NCBI GenBank assembly: GCA_014529385.2
Contig: CM043949.1
Span: 148,345,850 to 148,409,849 of the forward strand
Direction: 5' to 3'
Source of the DNA: Adiantum capillus-veneris
Lineage: Eukaryota; Streptophyta; Polypodiopsida; Polypodiales; Pteridaceae
Length of the DNA stretch: 64,000 nucleotides
How positions within the stretch are numbered: position 1 is the stretch's first letter; each line of letters starts with the position of its first letter. Positions 43,801 to 54,966 of this stretch are shown here, piece after piece. The notes under the pieces are model-generated. The model was given only the letters and a program-made list of their open reading frames with translations. It ran no database searches and was not told where the DNA came from. Position numbers and translations under genes: made by a program.

Positions 43801-44370
43801 AGCGTGTATTAAAATACTTAAAAGGCACTACTAATTTTGGTTTGGTCTATCGTGACAACTGACATCGGATTCTATGCAATCTCTTTCTCTTTTTATTTAC
43901 ACAAATGCAGACTGGGCAAGCTCACATTTATCTATGCGATCTACTAGTGGAAATTGCTTCTTTATAAATGGTTGTCTTGTTTCTTGGACCATCAAGAAAA
44001 AATGATGTGTTGTAATTTCTACGACTGAGTCAGAATATATTGCGGAATCACTTACAGCTCGTGAACTGATCTAGCTTTGAAAAATGCTGGCTGATATTGT
44101 CCTCTTTCTAGCACACCCTTGAGGTGTCACAACCACAGTGCTATTATATCTTGCAAAAGACTATGTTCACCATAATAAGTCAAAGCACATTGTTGTGCAT
44201 TATCATATCTCAGGTATGAAGTATGAAAAGGCACCATAATGGTTGAGAAATGTCCAAGTGACAAGATGATTGTAGACATGCTTACCAAAGGCCTCAACAA
44301 GTCGCGCTTCATCCTCTTGCGCTCTGAGCTTGGAGTTGCTTCGGCCTCACTCTTTCTAGATTAGCTTCTC
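43801..44370 (+). pseudogene. Copia-3 RNase H
   Basis: IYTNADWASSHLSMRSTSGN (Asp), SWTIKKK followed by a TGA, VVISTTESEYIAESLTARE (Glu), HHNKSKHIVVHYHI and DMLTKGLNKSRF. The catalytic Asp of the usual C-D-N/S motif is not clear here, because the sequence is shifted near 44,100. Ends at about 44,363, some 240 bp before the LTR. Confidence 0.8.
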
Positions 44371-44604
44371 TGCTATTGTGATCTTTGTATCTATGACATT
44401 GTAATCATATAGGTATCATGCACTATGCACACTTGCACAATTGTGATCTCTGAGTCACTTTTATATCTTTACATAGATACACAATTCACTTCCACATCAT
44501 CATCGCTGGTTCATATCTTCACATTGTATAGGGTCTTGGATTTTTCCCTTGAACTCCCCAAGGATTTTTTTCATCCAAAGCTAGAGACCTTTGTTTGAAT
44601 GGGG
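44371..44604 (+). other. Copia-3 3' untranslated region and polypurine remnant
   Basis: AT-rich, no gene. A short GAATGGGG at 44,597-44,604 immediately before the LTR is the probable polypurine tract. Confidence 0.55.
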
Positions 44605-44749
44605 TTTTGGAGCTATATATGGCTCATTCTACTCAACTTGGTCTCACCTATATATTTGTATTGTGTTCTCAATATGAATCAGTCTCTTTGGGAGCATACA
44701 TGGTGTGTCTCTTGTCTTGTCTCTCTTTATTTCTCTCTACATCTCAACA
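44605..44749 (+). repeat. Copia-3 3' LTR
   Basis: Begins TTTTGGAGCTATATATGG (first TG mutated) and ends CTACATCTCAACA. Similar along its length to 33,727-33,869. Confidence 0.85.
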
Positions 44750-45450
44750 AATGATAGGGGAACTCATTTCCTCAATGAGGTAAATGAGTATCTACTGAAT
44801 GAATTTACGGTCATCCATAACAAATCCGCTCCATATTATCCACAAGCGAATTGGACAAGCTAAGCACATGAACAAAATTCTTAGCTTGTTATTGACTAAA
44901 GTGGCTAGTTCAGGACGAGCTGATTGGGAAATGAATCTACATGCTTCTGTGTGGGCTTATAGAGTTTTATTCAAGAAAACTTTAAATACTACACACTTTA
45001 ATCTTGTTTATGGTCTTGATGCCATACTACCGATGGAATTTCTATTGCCAACACTAAGGGTAGCTAAAGATCTTGAGTGGATCGAACATGAACTGTCAAA
45101 GAGGCTTGAAGATTTAGAAAAGTTTTATGAACAAAGGCTAGCCGTTGTATCTCACATCTATGCACAAAAATTGAAGCAATTTGTTTTTTTCATGAATATC
45201 TAGTCACAAAAGTATTCAAAAAGGGTATCTAGTTTTAGTTTATTCCTTTAAGCAACACATTCCCAAATTCAAGCCAAAGGGAAATGGACCATTTGTCATT
45301 GAAGATGTATCTCCAAGTGTTGCAATAAAATTGTCCACTATAGATGGTGAACCAATGGCTAAGTGGATTAGTGGATGCCGCTTAAAGAATTATCATTTTC
45401 CACTAACGAATGATTTGCTAGAAAAAATGCATGTAGTAAAGCATAAAAAG
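44750..45450 (+). pseudogene. G4 integrase, C-terminal half
   Basis: Resumes after Copia-3 as NDRGTHFLNEVNEYLLNEF, SAPYYPQAN, then a one-base slip at the catalytic Glu region (GQAKHMNKI; the Glu appears changed to Lys). It then reads SSGRADWEMNLHASVWAYRV and VYGLDAILPMEFLLPTLRVA. A further slip lies near 45,210, then KPKGNGPFVIEDVSPSVAIK and WISGCRLKNYHFPLTNDLLE. At the position where G3 has a TAG, this copy reads on with EKMHVVKHKK. Confidence 0.85.
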
Positions 45451-46746
45451 ATTAAATGAAAGAAGGTTTTGAACAAAGCTCAAGAGGAAGCTCAACTTTG
45501 AGTACTCAAGAGAAAAGCTGCTTTCAAAAATCAACAAACAGCTATTCCCATCAACATTTTGGAACCAGATAAAAGACTATGGGAATCACAAATTGATGTA
45601 GTATCAACGCATGATGAATGGTTGGATGTAATTGACCTTTGCATCACATTACAATTGAACAATCATAGCACAAATGCATTAGTAGATACGGTTACTCGAA
45701 TGAATGCAATCAGCTATTCCACTTTCAAGAAAGTTACGAATCAGTCTTTAGCATCGGGAATATCTGCTACCAAAGGATGCAACAAAAACCCGACACCGGC
45801 ATTGGGAATGGTTATCTTGAATGTGATAGTAAATGGATTTTCATGCGCTCATCAACTTATATGCATACCATATGAGCATATGAATGAAATGATGATTCTT
45901 GGAATCTCATGGATGCGGACATATAAGGCCGTACCAGATTGGGACACCAATCAACTCAAGCTATCACTTAAAGGAGAACAACTCTTAGTTCCAGTTACAC
46001 CGAGCAAAGAGGAATGGAAAAGAGGCTTCTCACAAAGGAAACCACGGAATAATCAGTCTACATCAGCCTCTAGACAAGCAAATGCTACAAGTAGCATGCA
46101 AGGAGTCAGGAAGATTTGGGTACCAAAAGTACAACTCAAGGAAAATCCATCTCAAATTTCGGTGCCCAAAAACTCACCTACCATATTGAAGGAAGTTTCA
46201 CATCTAACAACTCAAAGAAAAACATCTTTCAGAAGAGAAACTAGCACTAGATGGGTTTGGAAACCAAAGGAGCGTTTATCTTCTCCACAAACTGTAAAGC
46301 CGATGAATCAGTGGAATGTTAAACCTCAAAAAACTCCAGCACAATAGTTTATTGATCGAAAATCAAGATACCAATGGAGAGTTAAATCTCAACAATCCTC
46401 ATCATTGTTACAGACAGCTCAAGAAATCAGTGTGCCAAAGCATCCAAAGAATACAATAAGGCAAAGAGCACATAAATTACAAAATTTGCTATTTAGAAAA
46501 CATCAACAAGATACCTCGACCACAGAAACCGTTGAGTTAACTACTCAAGACCCAACTCTTGCACCACATACTGATTTGAATTGCATTGACATTCAAAGCA
46601 TGGTAGAGACAACCATAGCTATGCATAGACACAATTGTTCAACGCATGCAGACGGTCGTCATGGAGTACTACATCTAGAAGAGGTGGAAGGAAACTTCAT
46701 TAATGAAGGGAAAAATTTGAAGAGGGAGAAAAAAGTTGGATGTTAA
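45420..46746 (+). pseudogene. G4 post-integrase retropepsin-like domain and W-P-K tail
   Basis: Continuous in frame with the end of the integrase apart from two TGA codons (after HKKIK and EEAQL). The protease-like part reads LNNHSTNALVDTVTRMNAIS, where the catalytic D-S-G-A of G3 is D-T-V-T, then FSCAHQLICIPYEH, NEMMILGISWMRTYKAV (ILG block) and DWDTNQLKLSLKGEQ. The tail repeats RKIWVPKVQ, STRWVWKPKE, MNQWNVKPQ, SRYQWRVK and ends KNTIRQRAHKLQNLLF, then a variable part to 46,746. The match to G3 21.7-22.9 kb shows that the domain is ancestral. This copy lost the active-site Gly. Confidence 0.75.
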
Positions 46747-47649
46747 CGTGTGATCTTTTGCAAAATTGCCTAATAATGCCCTTAAAAATCATCAACATGC
46801 GAATTTAAACTCATAAAATCTCCTTGATGAGTGTAAATATCGTATATACTATCAAAATTTACATTAAAAGATAGCTCTTTTTGTTTAGTTTTATTAATTT
46901 TTCTTGATATTGGAGCTTAAAAATGGAGAAATTCACTAGAAAGTAATAAAATAGTGTTTTCCAGTGGATTTTCTTAATTGTTAATCTTTTAATTTTCTTT
47001 TTTTGTGCATCTTAATATTTTTTTTAAATTTTCAATAAATAGGTCAAAAGCTAATAATAAATAGTAAATGATTTCAGATGGAGAAACTAAAAATATGTTG
47101 ATGATTAGGAGGACAAGACAATGACACACAAAAAGTTTCGATCAAAACAACAAACAAAAGAGGGAGGCCTAAATTAGGTCACGAGGGCCTGTTTTTGCAA
47201 ATTCTCGATGAATGAGCTAATGGAGTCCGATTGAGGAAATTTTTTAGTCTAACGTAGATTTCACGACCTATTAGGACTAATAAGGAAATTTGGGAAAAGT
47301 AGTTTGGGAAGTCCGAGTATAGATATGTTAGATAGCCCAAAATCACCTCATTTCTACTAGTCATCCTTAGGGAAGAGAGCTCTCGACCTTCTTCGCATGC
47401 GATTTTTGGAGTCCACAATCACCCATTTTAGTGTTGTTTCACACAAGACATGCGGGGTAAATTCTAAAATTATTAAACAACATTTCTATACAGTCAAATA
47501 GCAAGTATATGTCCCAGGTAAAACCCTAGAATCCCAGCTGTGTACAGACTCCTAGAACACAAAAAGGATCATAGTGGCCTGTCAACTCAATTGAATTGGA
47601 CAAGATTTGAACTGTCGGATGCCCCTATATGCTAGAACACTTTCGTATC
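46741..47649 (+). repeat. Putative G4 3' LTR or 3' untranslated region
   Basis: A purine run (AGAGGGAGAAAAAAG, 46,720-46,734) precedes TGTTAACGTG at 46,741, a plausible LTR start. The region is AT-rich to 47,000, then shares blocks with 23.4-24.1 kb of G3 (for example AAAACCCTAGAATC against AAAACCCTAATTCTC). It is cut off at about 47,650, where satellite DNA begins. No gene. Confidence 0.5.
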
Positions 47650-47984
47650 ATTATCTCTATTGTTTGAAGGTCAATTTGTGAATGGAGTGTAGCTACTAGA
47701 TTTACTATCATGGATGGTTTGGGGTAGAGGTCCACCACTTGTCCAACCTACTATCCATTGTGTTCTTGAGGATTTATCCCAGGTTGTTTTGAAGGTCCAC
47801 CACCTATCCAAGCAAAGATATCTCTATTTAGCCCAGGTTGGTTTGAAGGTCCACCAATTGTCCAAGCTAGATAAATTGCACAAAGATATCTCTATTGTTT
47901 CAAATTCAATGTGTGAATGGAGTGTATCTACTTTGTTTACTACCATGGATGATTTGGGGAAAAGCTCCATCACTTGTCCAGCCT
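47650..47984. repeat. Satellite array, segment 1
   Basis: About two monomers of the satellite described for 58,633-64,000. The last monomer, with the variant AAAGCTCCATCACTTGTCC, is interrupted by the TIR transposon and continues at 49,783. Confidence 0.9.
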
Positions 47985-49782
47985 CATTAGGAAAAATTTG
48001 GACTCACAAAGGGGCCCTTTAACACTAGAATGGTAACAGGACACTTTTATGTCCTTGGACACTTTTGTGTCCTGTTAAGTGACCATTTTGCTTGAATTAT
48101 TTGAAGAGTATGAAATGATTTTCTAGGTGCTATATATCCACAAAGTTGCCTTATGAGCTGAAAAAAACTTAGGATTTTTTTTGGAGTATTGATCTCACCA
48201 TTAACCTTACTCGTGCACAACATTTTTGAACCTAAACTGTGTGAAAAAACGGGTCCTGTTTTTGGATTTTTTTCAATTTTTGGCAACTATACCACTCTAA
48301 ACTTCATGTTTGTGAGGTTTAGATGGCTATAGGTTAGGCCTTCATAGTTCTCAACATGTTTTGATGCTTGTAGGGAGACCTAAGTGTTAAATTTGAAAGT
48401 TATGACCAATTTACAAGAATTGCATAATCCTGTTTTCTGGCCAAAATTAGCACTTTTATGATTGTTTTGGTGGCTTTTTTGATATCCAAATTCAATTTTG
48501 ATTGTGTAAGTGTAATGTATAACATGGAGCTAATCTTCCTTGAGTTTTGGGGGACCTAATATGCTATATAGCATAGTATATGATGATGGTTGAGTTTTTT
48601 GATTGTTGCTGACGAATACGATACATTTTAGAGTAGCAAGTATAACTTTCTCAATATTGCTAGTTTATTAGGCCAATTGTGTGTATTTTGTAGGTAGTAA
48701 CCATATCTAATCATAGACTACAAACTTGGCTAGATATTGAGTAGTTTCTATGGGTTTCTAGAGGTCATAATGCTAAACCCAGTTTGTTCATGTTTGTTGT
48801 ATTTAGCACTTTATCATTGCCCCCAAGGTTCCAATTGTAAGAGATCCATTATCCTTTTAACATGCTCCATGGCTCCTTTTGGATCCAAAGGTCCAAAGGG
48901 AATTAAGAAAACATGTATATAGTATCTGTATTGAGCGTGACTACATAAACTTTGATGATAGGTCCGCAGAATGGCAAAAATGCAACTTTTTTGTACCTTT
49001 TTTTTGCCCAAAACAAAATTAGTGAGGAAAAAGCAACCATATGTTTTGGTCACCAACCCATTGAAGTTAACAGGGCATTTTATCTCATGTCCTACAAAAA
49101 TCCCCACTCTTAGTTATATGCAATCAACCGTAAGAAATTGCTGTTTTGGGCAAAATGCACTCGTCCGTCAACTTTGGAGGCTTGTAGTGACCAAGGGATG
49201 AGAAAAATTACAAGTTTCTCATTTTTTCCATATGTAGTAGTTATTGAACTATAAGCTCATGAAAGGATTTTTCAAAATGAGTGGATCTACTATGGTTTTC
49301 GAAATTTTTCCCAAAACCCTGAAAGGACACTTTTATGTCATGTTAGGTTGCCATTCTAGTGTTAAGGAGTTTGACTTTACCTCTCTCTACCAAAACGGGC
49401 ACGTGGATAAATATTTGCAAACAAACTCCAAAGTTGGCGGAGGTTTGACAGTTAGAATGTTCTCTTCAGGATCTATCTACTAATATATAGCACGCCATGA
49501 GATTCCTCATATTTTAGAAGATTCTTTTTTTGATTCACTTAGATTTCGACAGAGTTGTCACATCATAGGTGAATCAAAAAAAGAATCTTCTAAAATATGA
49601 GGAATCTGATGGCGTGCTATATATCAGTAGTAGATAGAGCTTGAAGAGGACATTCTAATTGTCAAACCTCCGCCAACATTGGAGTTTGTTTGCAAAAATT
49701 TATCCATGCGTCCATTTTGGTAGAGAGAGGTAAAGTCAAACGCCTTAAAGGGCCCCTTTGTGAGTCCAAATTTTGCCTAATG
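47985..49782. mobile_element. Non-autonomous TIR DNA transposon, 1.8 kb
   Basis: The ends are inverted repeats of 37 bp with one mismatch: CATTAGGAAAAATTTGGACT on the left and its complement with CATTAGGCAAAA on the right, both running into CACAAAGGGGCCCTTTA. Satellite sequence is continuous across the element (CCAGCCT left, ACTATCCATTG right). No clear target duplication could be defined, so the superfamily is open. No transposase ORF is present. Subterminal GGACACTTTTATGTC motifs recur near both ends (48,038 and 49,325), as in many non-autonomous TIR elements. Confidence 0.7.
49369..49741. repeat. Long inverted repeat (hairpin) inside the TIR transposon
   Basis: Arms at 49,369-49,538 and 49,569-49,741, about 170 bp each, with a 30-bp loop. 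Inner arm ends are GATTCAC and GTGAATC, outer ends GTTTGAC and GTCAAAC. A few mismatches and small gaps. Its transcript would fold into a long double-stranded stem. Confidence 0.85.
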
Positions 49783-51712
49783 ACTATCCATTGTGTTATG
49801 GAGGTTTTAGCCCAAGATTGTTTAAAGGTCCACCACCTGTTCAAGATAGCTCCATTGAAAGAAGCTATCTCTATTGTTTCAAGGTCAATTTGTGAATGAA
49901 GTGTAGCTACTTTGTTAACTACCATGGATAGTTTGGGGCAGAGTTCCACCACTTGTCCAACCTACTATCCATTGTGTTATTGAGGTTTTAGGCCAAGGTT
50001 GTTTGAAGGTCCACTACCTCTCCAAGCTAGCTCTATTGAAAGAAGATATCTCTATTATTTGAAGGTCAATAGGTGAATGGAGTGTAACTACTATGTTTAT
50101 TACCATGGATAGTATGGAGCAGAGGTCCACCAATTATCCAACCTACTAATCATTGTGTTATGGAGATTATAGCCCAGGGTGGTTTGAAGGTGGACCACTT
50201 GGTCAAGCTATCTCTAATGTTTCAAGGTCAACGTCTGAATGGAGTGTAGATACTATCGCTATTACAATGGATAGTTTGGGGCATAGGTCCACAACTTGTC
50301 CAACCTACTATCCCTTGTGTTATGGTGGGTTTAGCCCATGTTGATATGAAGGTCCACCACCTGTCCAAAAGCTAGCTCTATTTAATAGATGTATCTTTAT
50401 TTTTTGAAGGTCAATGTGTGAATGCAGTGTAGCTACTATGTTTACTACCATGGATGGTCTGTGGAAGACGTCGACCACTTATCCAACCTACTATCCCTTG
50501 TGTTATAATTTTTTTAGTCCAAGGTGGTTTGAAGGTCCACCACCTGTCTAAGCTAGCTCTATTAAATGAAGCTATTCTTTGAAGGTCAATGTGTGAATGG
50601 AGTGTAGCTACTATGTTTACTACCATGAATGGTTTGGGGTAGAGGTCCACTGCTTGTCCAACTTGCTATCCATTGTGTTATGGAGACTTTAGACCTATGT
50701 GGTTTGAAGGTTAATATGTGAACGGAGTGTAGCTACTACATTTACAACCATGGATGGTTTGGGGCAAAGGTCCATCACTTGTCCAACCTACTAACCATTG
50801 TGTAATGAAGTTTTTAGCCCAAGGTGGTTCGAAGGTCCACCACCTGTCCAAGCTAGCTTTATTGAACAGTCCTATCTCTAGTGTGATAATGCCAGATGGT
50901 TTGGGGTAGAGGTCCAACACTTTTCCAGCCTACTATCCATTGTGTTATTGAGATTTTAGCCCAAGGGTTTGCAAGTCCACCACCTATCCAAGCTAGATCT
51001 ATTGAAAGAAGCTATCTCTATTGTTTGAAGGTCAATGTGTGAATGGAGTAGGGCTACTATGTTTACTACCATTGATGGTTTGGGACACAGGTCCACCACT
51101 TGTTCAACCTACTAAGCATTGCGTTGTAGAGGTTTTAGCCCAAGGTTGTTTGAAGATCCACCACCTATCCAAGCTAGCTCTATTGAAAGAATCTATCACT
51201 ATTGTTTGAAGATTAAAGTGTGAATGGAGTCTAGCTACTATGTTTACTACAATGGAGGGTTTGGGACAGAGGTCCATCACTTGTACAACCTACTGACTAT
51301 TATGTTATGGAGGTTTTATCGCAAGGTGGTTTGATGGTCCACCTCCTGTCCAAGCTAGCTCTACTGAATATTCCTATCTCTACCCTAATAGCATGGATAG
51401 TTTGGGATAGAGGTCTAGCACTTGTCCAACCTACTATTTATTGTCTTATTAAGGTTTTATCCCAAGGTGGTTTGAAGGTACACCACTTGTCCAAGCTATC
51501 TCTACTAAAAGAAGTTATCTCTATTGTTTGAAGTTCAATAGGTGAATGGACTATAGATACTATGTTTACTACCATGGATGGTTTGGGTATAGGACCATCA
51601 CTTGTCCAACCTACTAGCCATTGTGTTATGCAGGTTTTTGCCCTGTGTGGTTTGAAGGTCCACCACCTGTCTAGGCTTGCTCTTTTGAATAGTCCTATCT
51701 CTACTCTGATAG
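49783..51712. repeat. Satellite array, segment 2
   Basis: About a dozen monomers in the same orientation. Long and short forms and individual variants match those of the 57.5-64 kb array (for example ACCATTGATGGTTTGGGACA at 51,068 and 62,177), but the order has lost roughly 600 bp relative to the 3.1-kb unit. Short ORFs on either strand are satellite read-through, not genes. Confidence 0.9.
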
Positions 51713-52000
51713 GGGTGAAAGCATGTTAACTTGTCATGCTTTTTCATGTCCCGGACAATGCTAACTAGCACAATTTTGACATATGCTAACTAGTACAATA
51801 ACTTAAGCTACATCTCCAAGATCTATGACATATGATATATCAATAGAAAGCACTTGAAACAAGGAATCCAAATGTACAACCTCCAACAAATTTTGATATT
51901 ATTTGTAAGAAATTTACCGGACGCCCAACTTGTTGAAGATGTGCTAACTTGAAACTGCTAACTAGCACAAAAAGCGCGACAGGTTAACGTGCTTTCACCC
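51713..52000. mobile_element. MITE, 288 bp
   Basis: Inverted ends of 23 bp with two mismatches (GGGTGAAAGCATGTTAAC on the left; complement of GTTAACGTGCTTTCACCC on the right). Flanked by ATAG on both sides (51,709-51,712 and 52,001-52,004). The satellite reads continuously once the MITE and one ATAG are removed. It contains GCTAACTAGTACAA/GCTAACTAGCACAA subrepeats. Superfamily not assigned. Confidence 0.85.
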
Positions 52001-52244
52001 ATAGAGTGGATGGTTTTGGCTAGAGGTCCAACACTTGTCCAACCTAATATCCATTGTTTTATAGAGGTTTTATCCCAAGGCGATTTGAAGGTCCACCACC
52101 TATCCAAGCTAGATTTATTGAAAAAAGCTATCTTTATTGTTTGAAGGTCAATGTGTGAATGGAGTGTAGCTACTATGTTTACTACCGTGGATGGTTTGGG
52201 GTAGAGCTCCACTACTTGTCCAACCTACTAACCAGTGTGTTATG
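52001..52244. repeat. Satellite array, segment 3
   Basis: Continues the monomer broken by the MITE and ends in TTATG, the Copia-2 target site. Its last monomer has the GTAGAGCTCCAC variant also seen just before 60,605 and 63,713. Confidence 0.9.
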
Positions 52245-52563
52245 TGTAAAGAATGAGGATGCAAGAGAGCTACACAAGACAAGCACAAAGCACACAGAGA
52301 TGGAAAGCTTCTTCTTCTTCTCAGAAAAGAGAGTACAAAATGACTAAGTGCTAAAGCTGAAAAGTAGCACATATGTACCTGCGGTCACTAAGTGTGAACT
52401 CGCTAGAAGCGTACTAGGTTGGCACTATCAGTGTAGTCCAACTGTAGAATCACTGGCAGAGATCCTCTGTGTCGGTCACCTAACGCGCCATTGAGTAAAT
52501 GCCGTAAGCGGCCAAGACCCGTAGTGGATGCCAGCTCAAGGTGTAGAGCTCGACATGTCAACA
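52245..52563 (-). repeat. Copia-2 3' LTR
   Basis: Plus-strand ends TGTAAAG and GTCAACA. The adjoining sequence at 52,564-52,572 is the polypurine tract (minus strand GAGGGGGAG). Confidence 0.95.
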
Positions 52564-53450
52564 CTCCCCCTCGAGCTCAGCATGTCGCAGAGTCCAAGCA
52601 TAGTCCGGAAACATCGAAGCTTCTCAGCTCCGAGGGCCTTGGTAAAGATATCCGCTATCTGCTTCTCTGTGCTGACGTAGACCAAGTCGATGTCGCCCGC
52701 CAACACTCGCTCTCGAACGTAGTGGTAATGGACCTCTATGTGTTTGGTCCTAGCATGGAACACTGGGTTCCTAGCCAATTGCGTGCTGCTGAGGTTGTCA
52801 CAATGGATGAAAATCTGTTGTTCCACCTGCACTCCCAAGTCCTCAAGTAATGTGCGTAGCCAAGCTACCTCGCACGCCGCAACTGGTGCACCTCTGTACT
52901 CGGCCTCTATGCTCGATAAAGCAATCGTAGGCTGCTTTTTGGTGCTCCAAGTAACAGCAGCACTCCCAAAAGAGAACATGAAGCCACTCGTAGATCTCCT
53001 ATCAACAATGCTACCTACCCAATCTGCATTTGTATACCCATACAATGCTAATGGTGCATCTGCTACATAGAACAATGCGTAGTCAAGAGTACCTTGCACA
53101 TATCTAAGTGTGCGTCGTACTCCATCCAAATGTGGCTTCCTCGGAAGTTGCATGAACTAACTCTCCAAGCCTACTGTGTAGCTCAAGTTTGGCCCCGTGA
53201 TAGTCAAGTAGATTAGAGTACCCACAATCTTCCTGTATATGTTGACATTCTCAACAACATCACCCTTCTCTGCACTCAGCTTTGCATTCACATCCAAGGG
53301 AATAGAAATTGGCTTACAATCAGCCATACCATACTTTGACAACATGTCCAAAGCATATTGTCTCTGTGATAGCCATACACCCTCTAAAGTCCTGATCACC
53401 TCAATGCCAAGAAAGTAGCGCAACTCGCCTAAATCTTTCATTTCAAACTC
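52536..53450 (-). pseudogene. Copia-2 RT C-terminal end and RNase H
   Basis: Starts after a TAG following KGLLK. EFEMKDLGELRYFLGIEV, then RQYALDMLSKYGM, a stop after VGLES, then QLPRKPHLDGVRRTLRYVQG. RNase H: GYTNADWVGSIVDRRSTSGF (Asp), ALSSIEAEYRGAPVAACE (Glu), IHCDNLSSTQLARNPVFHAR (Asp), then KHIEVHYHYVRERV and DIFTKALGAEK. The frame runs 28 bases into the LTR before a stop. Confidence 0.95.
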
Positions 53451-54494
53451 CTATTTGAGAAGACCCTTCACATGGTCAATCTCCATAGCATTGTCACCAA
53501 CAATAATAAGGTCATCTACATATATGGTAATGACCACAATCCCCACATCACTCTCACGTACATAGATTGAATGATCAGCATGAGCTCTCCTAAAACCAAT
53601 ACTGACAAGATACTTGGCAATCCTGTCATACCATGCTCTAGAGCCCTGCTTCAAACCATACAAAGCTTTGAGAAGTCTGCATACATAATCTGGGTAACCT
53701 GGATCGACATAACCAGGTGGCTGATCCATATACACTTCCTCTTGCAACTCACCATTCAAGAAGGCATTCTTTACATCCATTTGATGCATAATCCATCCTC
53801 TAGATGCAGCCACTGCTATGACAGCTCTCACAGTCGTCATCTTTGCCACTGGAGCAAAGGTCTCCTCATAGTCTATGCCATACGTCTGTGCATAACCCTT
53901 TGCGACCAGCCTTGCCTTGTGACGCTCAATGTTAACATCAGCCTTATGCTTGGTTTTATACACCCATTTACAGACAATAGCTTTCTTGCCACTTGGCAAT
54001 GGCACCAACTCCCATGTGTCGTTTGCTTCCAATGCAGCCATCCCTTCATTCATTGCATCATCCCAATGCACATTTCCAACTGCATCCTCAAAACATGTGG
54101 GCTCCACATCCTGTATCACCTTAGCCATGTTGGCTTGGTGATGCGCTAGATACCCATCATAAGTCAATTTCTGAAGTGGATTTCTGACTCTATTAGATCT
54201 GTGCGGTCCTGGGTCACTCCTTTGCCCTCTAGCATCTTCTTGTACTTTCCTTACACCAGGTGTCCTGACAGCCAGAATTCCAAATTCCTCATCAAGACTT
54301 TGTTCAGAACCATCTGAATCCATGTCTATGTGAAAAACCTGATGATGCATCAGCCATAAAGGGAGGTTCATCAACCTTTTCCTTTCCTTTTCGTGATACA
54401 TTCCTTGTACCTGTTGGTGGAGTAACCTGCGTACGTAGTCTACCACTCCATGGTTTCTCAACAGAGCCACGAGAAGAGGACTCTTGTGGTCCAC
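53451..54494 (-). pseudogene. Copia-2 integrase tail and reverse transcriptase
   Basis: Frame entered through a one-base slip near 54,330. Linker HIDMDSDGSEQSLDEEFGIL, then RT: WDDAMNEGMAALEANDTWEL, VCKWVYKTKHKADVNIERHK, YEETFAPVAKMTTVRAVIAV, MHQMDVKNAFLNGELQEEVY, LLKALYGLKQGSRAWYDRI and ITIYVDDLIIVGDNAM (YVDD). All main blocks are intact. It ends with a TAG at 53,451. It is the best-preserved RT in the window. Confidence 0.95.
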
Positions 54495-54966
54495 TCAAAA
54501 CCTGAGACTGTGGCCTCACATTTTGTACAACCACATCATCTTTTACATCAGCCCCAATAGTGCCATGTGCGTTACTGTACCAGCTGCTCATCTCATCAAA
54601 GACTACATCTCTGCTCACTCGTAATTCTTGTGTAGTAGGATTGTAGCACTTGTACCCCTTTTGTTCAAGGGAATATCCCACAAGAATACATTTCTCTGCT
54701 TTAGGATCCAATTTCCTACGCAACTCATCTGGTACATGCACGTAAGCTATGCAGCCAAACACTTTCAAGCGTGCCAAATCAGGCTTTGTACCTGTAAACT
54801 TTTCCTTAGGTGTTACATCATGCACCGCAGCTGTAGGTGTCTTGTTCATTATGTACACAGCTGTATTTACGGCTTGAGCCCAGAAATGATGAGGCATGTT
54901 CTTCTCATTCATCAATGCACGTGCAACCTCTGCAATGTGCCTGTTTTTCCTTTCTGCGACCCCATT
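54304..54966 (-). pseudogene. Copia-2 integrase C-terminal part
   Basis: After the TAG that follows RYTPQ, the frame reads NGVAERKNRHIAEVARALMN (catalytic Glu). It goes on to MPHHFWAQAVNTAVYIMNKT, RLKVFGCIAYVHVPDELRRK and GYSLEQKGYKCYNPTTQEL, then a Ser/Pro-rich linker up to the slip near 54,330. The stop replaces a Gln that relatives have here, and a single C-to-T change explains it. Confidence 0.92.

Larger units (their letters stand above)
33727..44749 (+). mobile_element. Copia-3, full-length but decayed Ty1/copia element, itself interrupted by Copia-1
   Basis: LTRs at 33,727-33,869 and 44,605-44,749 (about 145 bp) flank a primer site and gag-pol remnants on the plus strand. Flanking five-base sequences are ACTGA (33,722-33,726) and AATGA (44,750-44,754). 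Removing the element and one duplication restores the G4 integrase frame EIVTDRGTHF. Its gag is split by Copia-1 at 35,220-40,771. LTR differences and many stops make it much older than Copia-1. Confidence 0.9.

Noticed and set aside
52159-52372. ORFs spanning the satellite-Copia-2 junction
   Set aside because: They are made of LTR and satellite sequence and are split by the TTATG insertion point.
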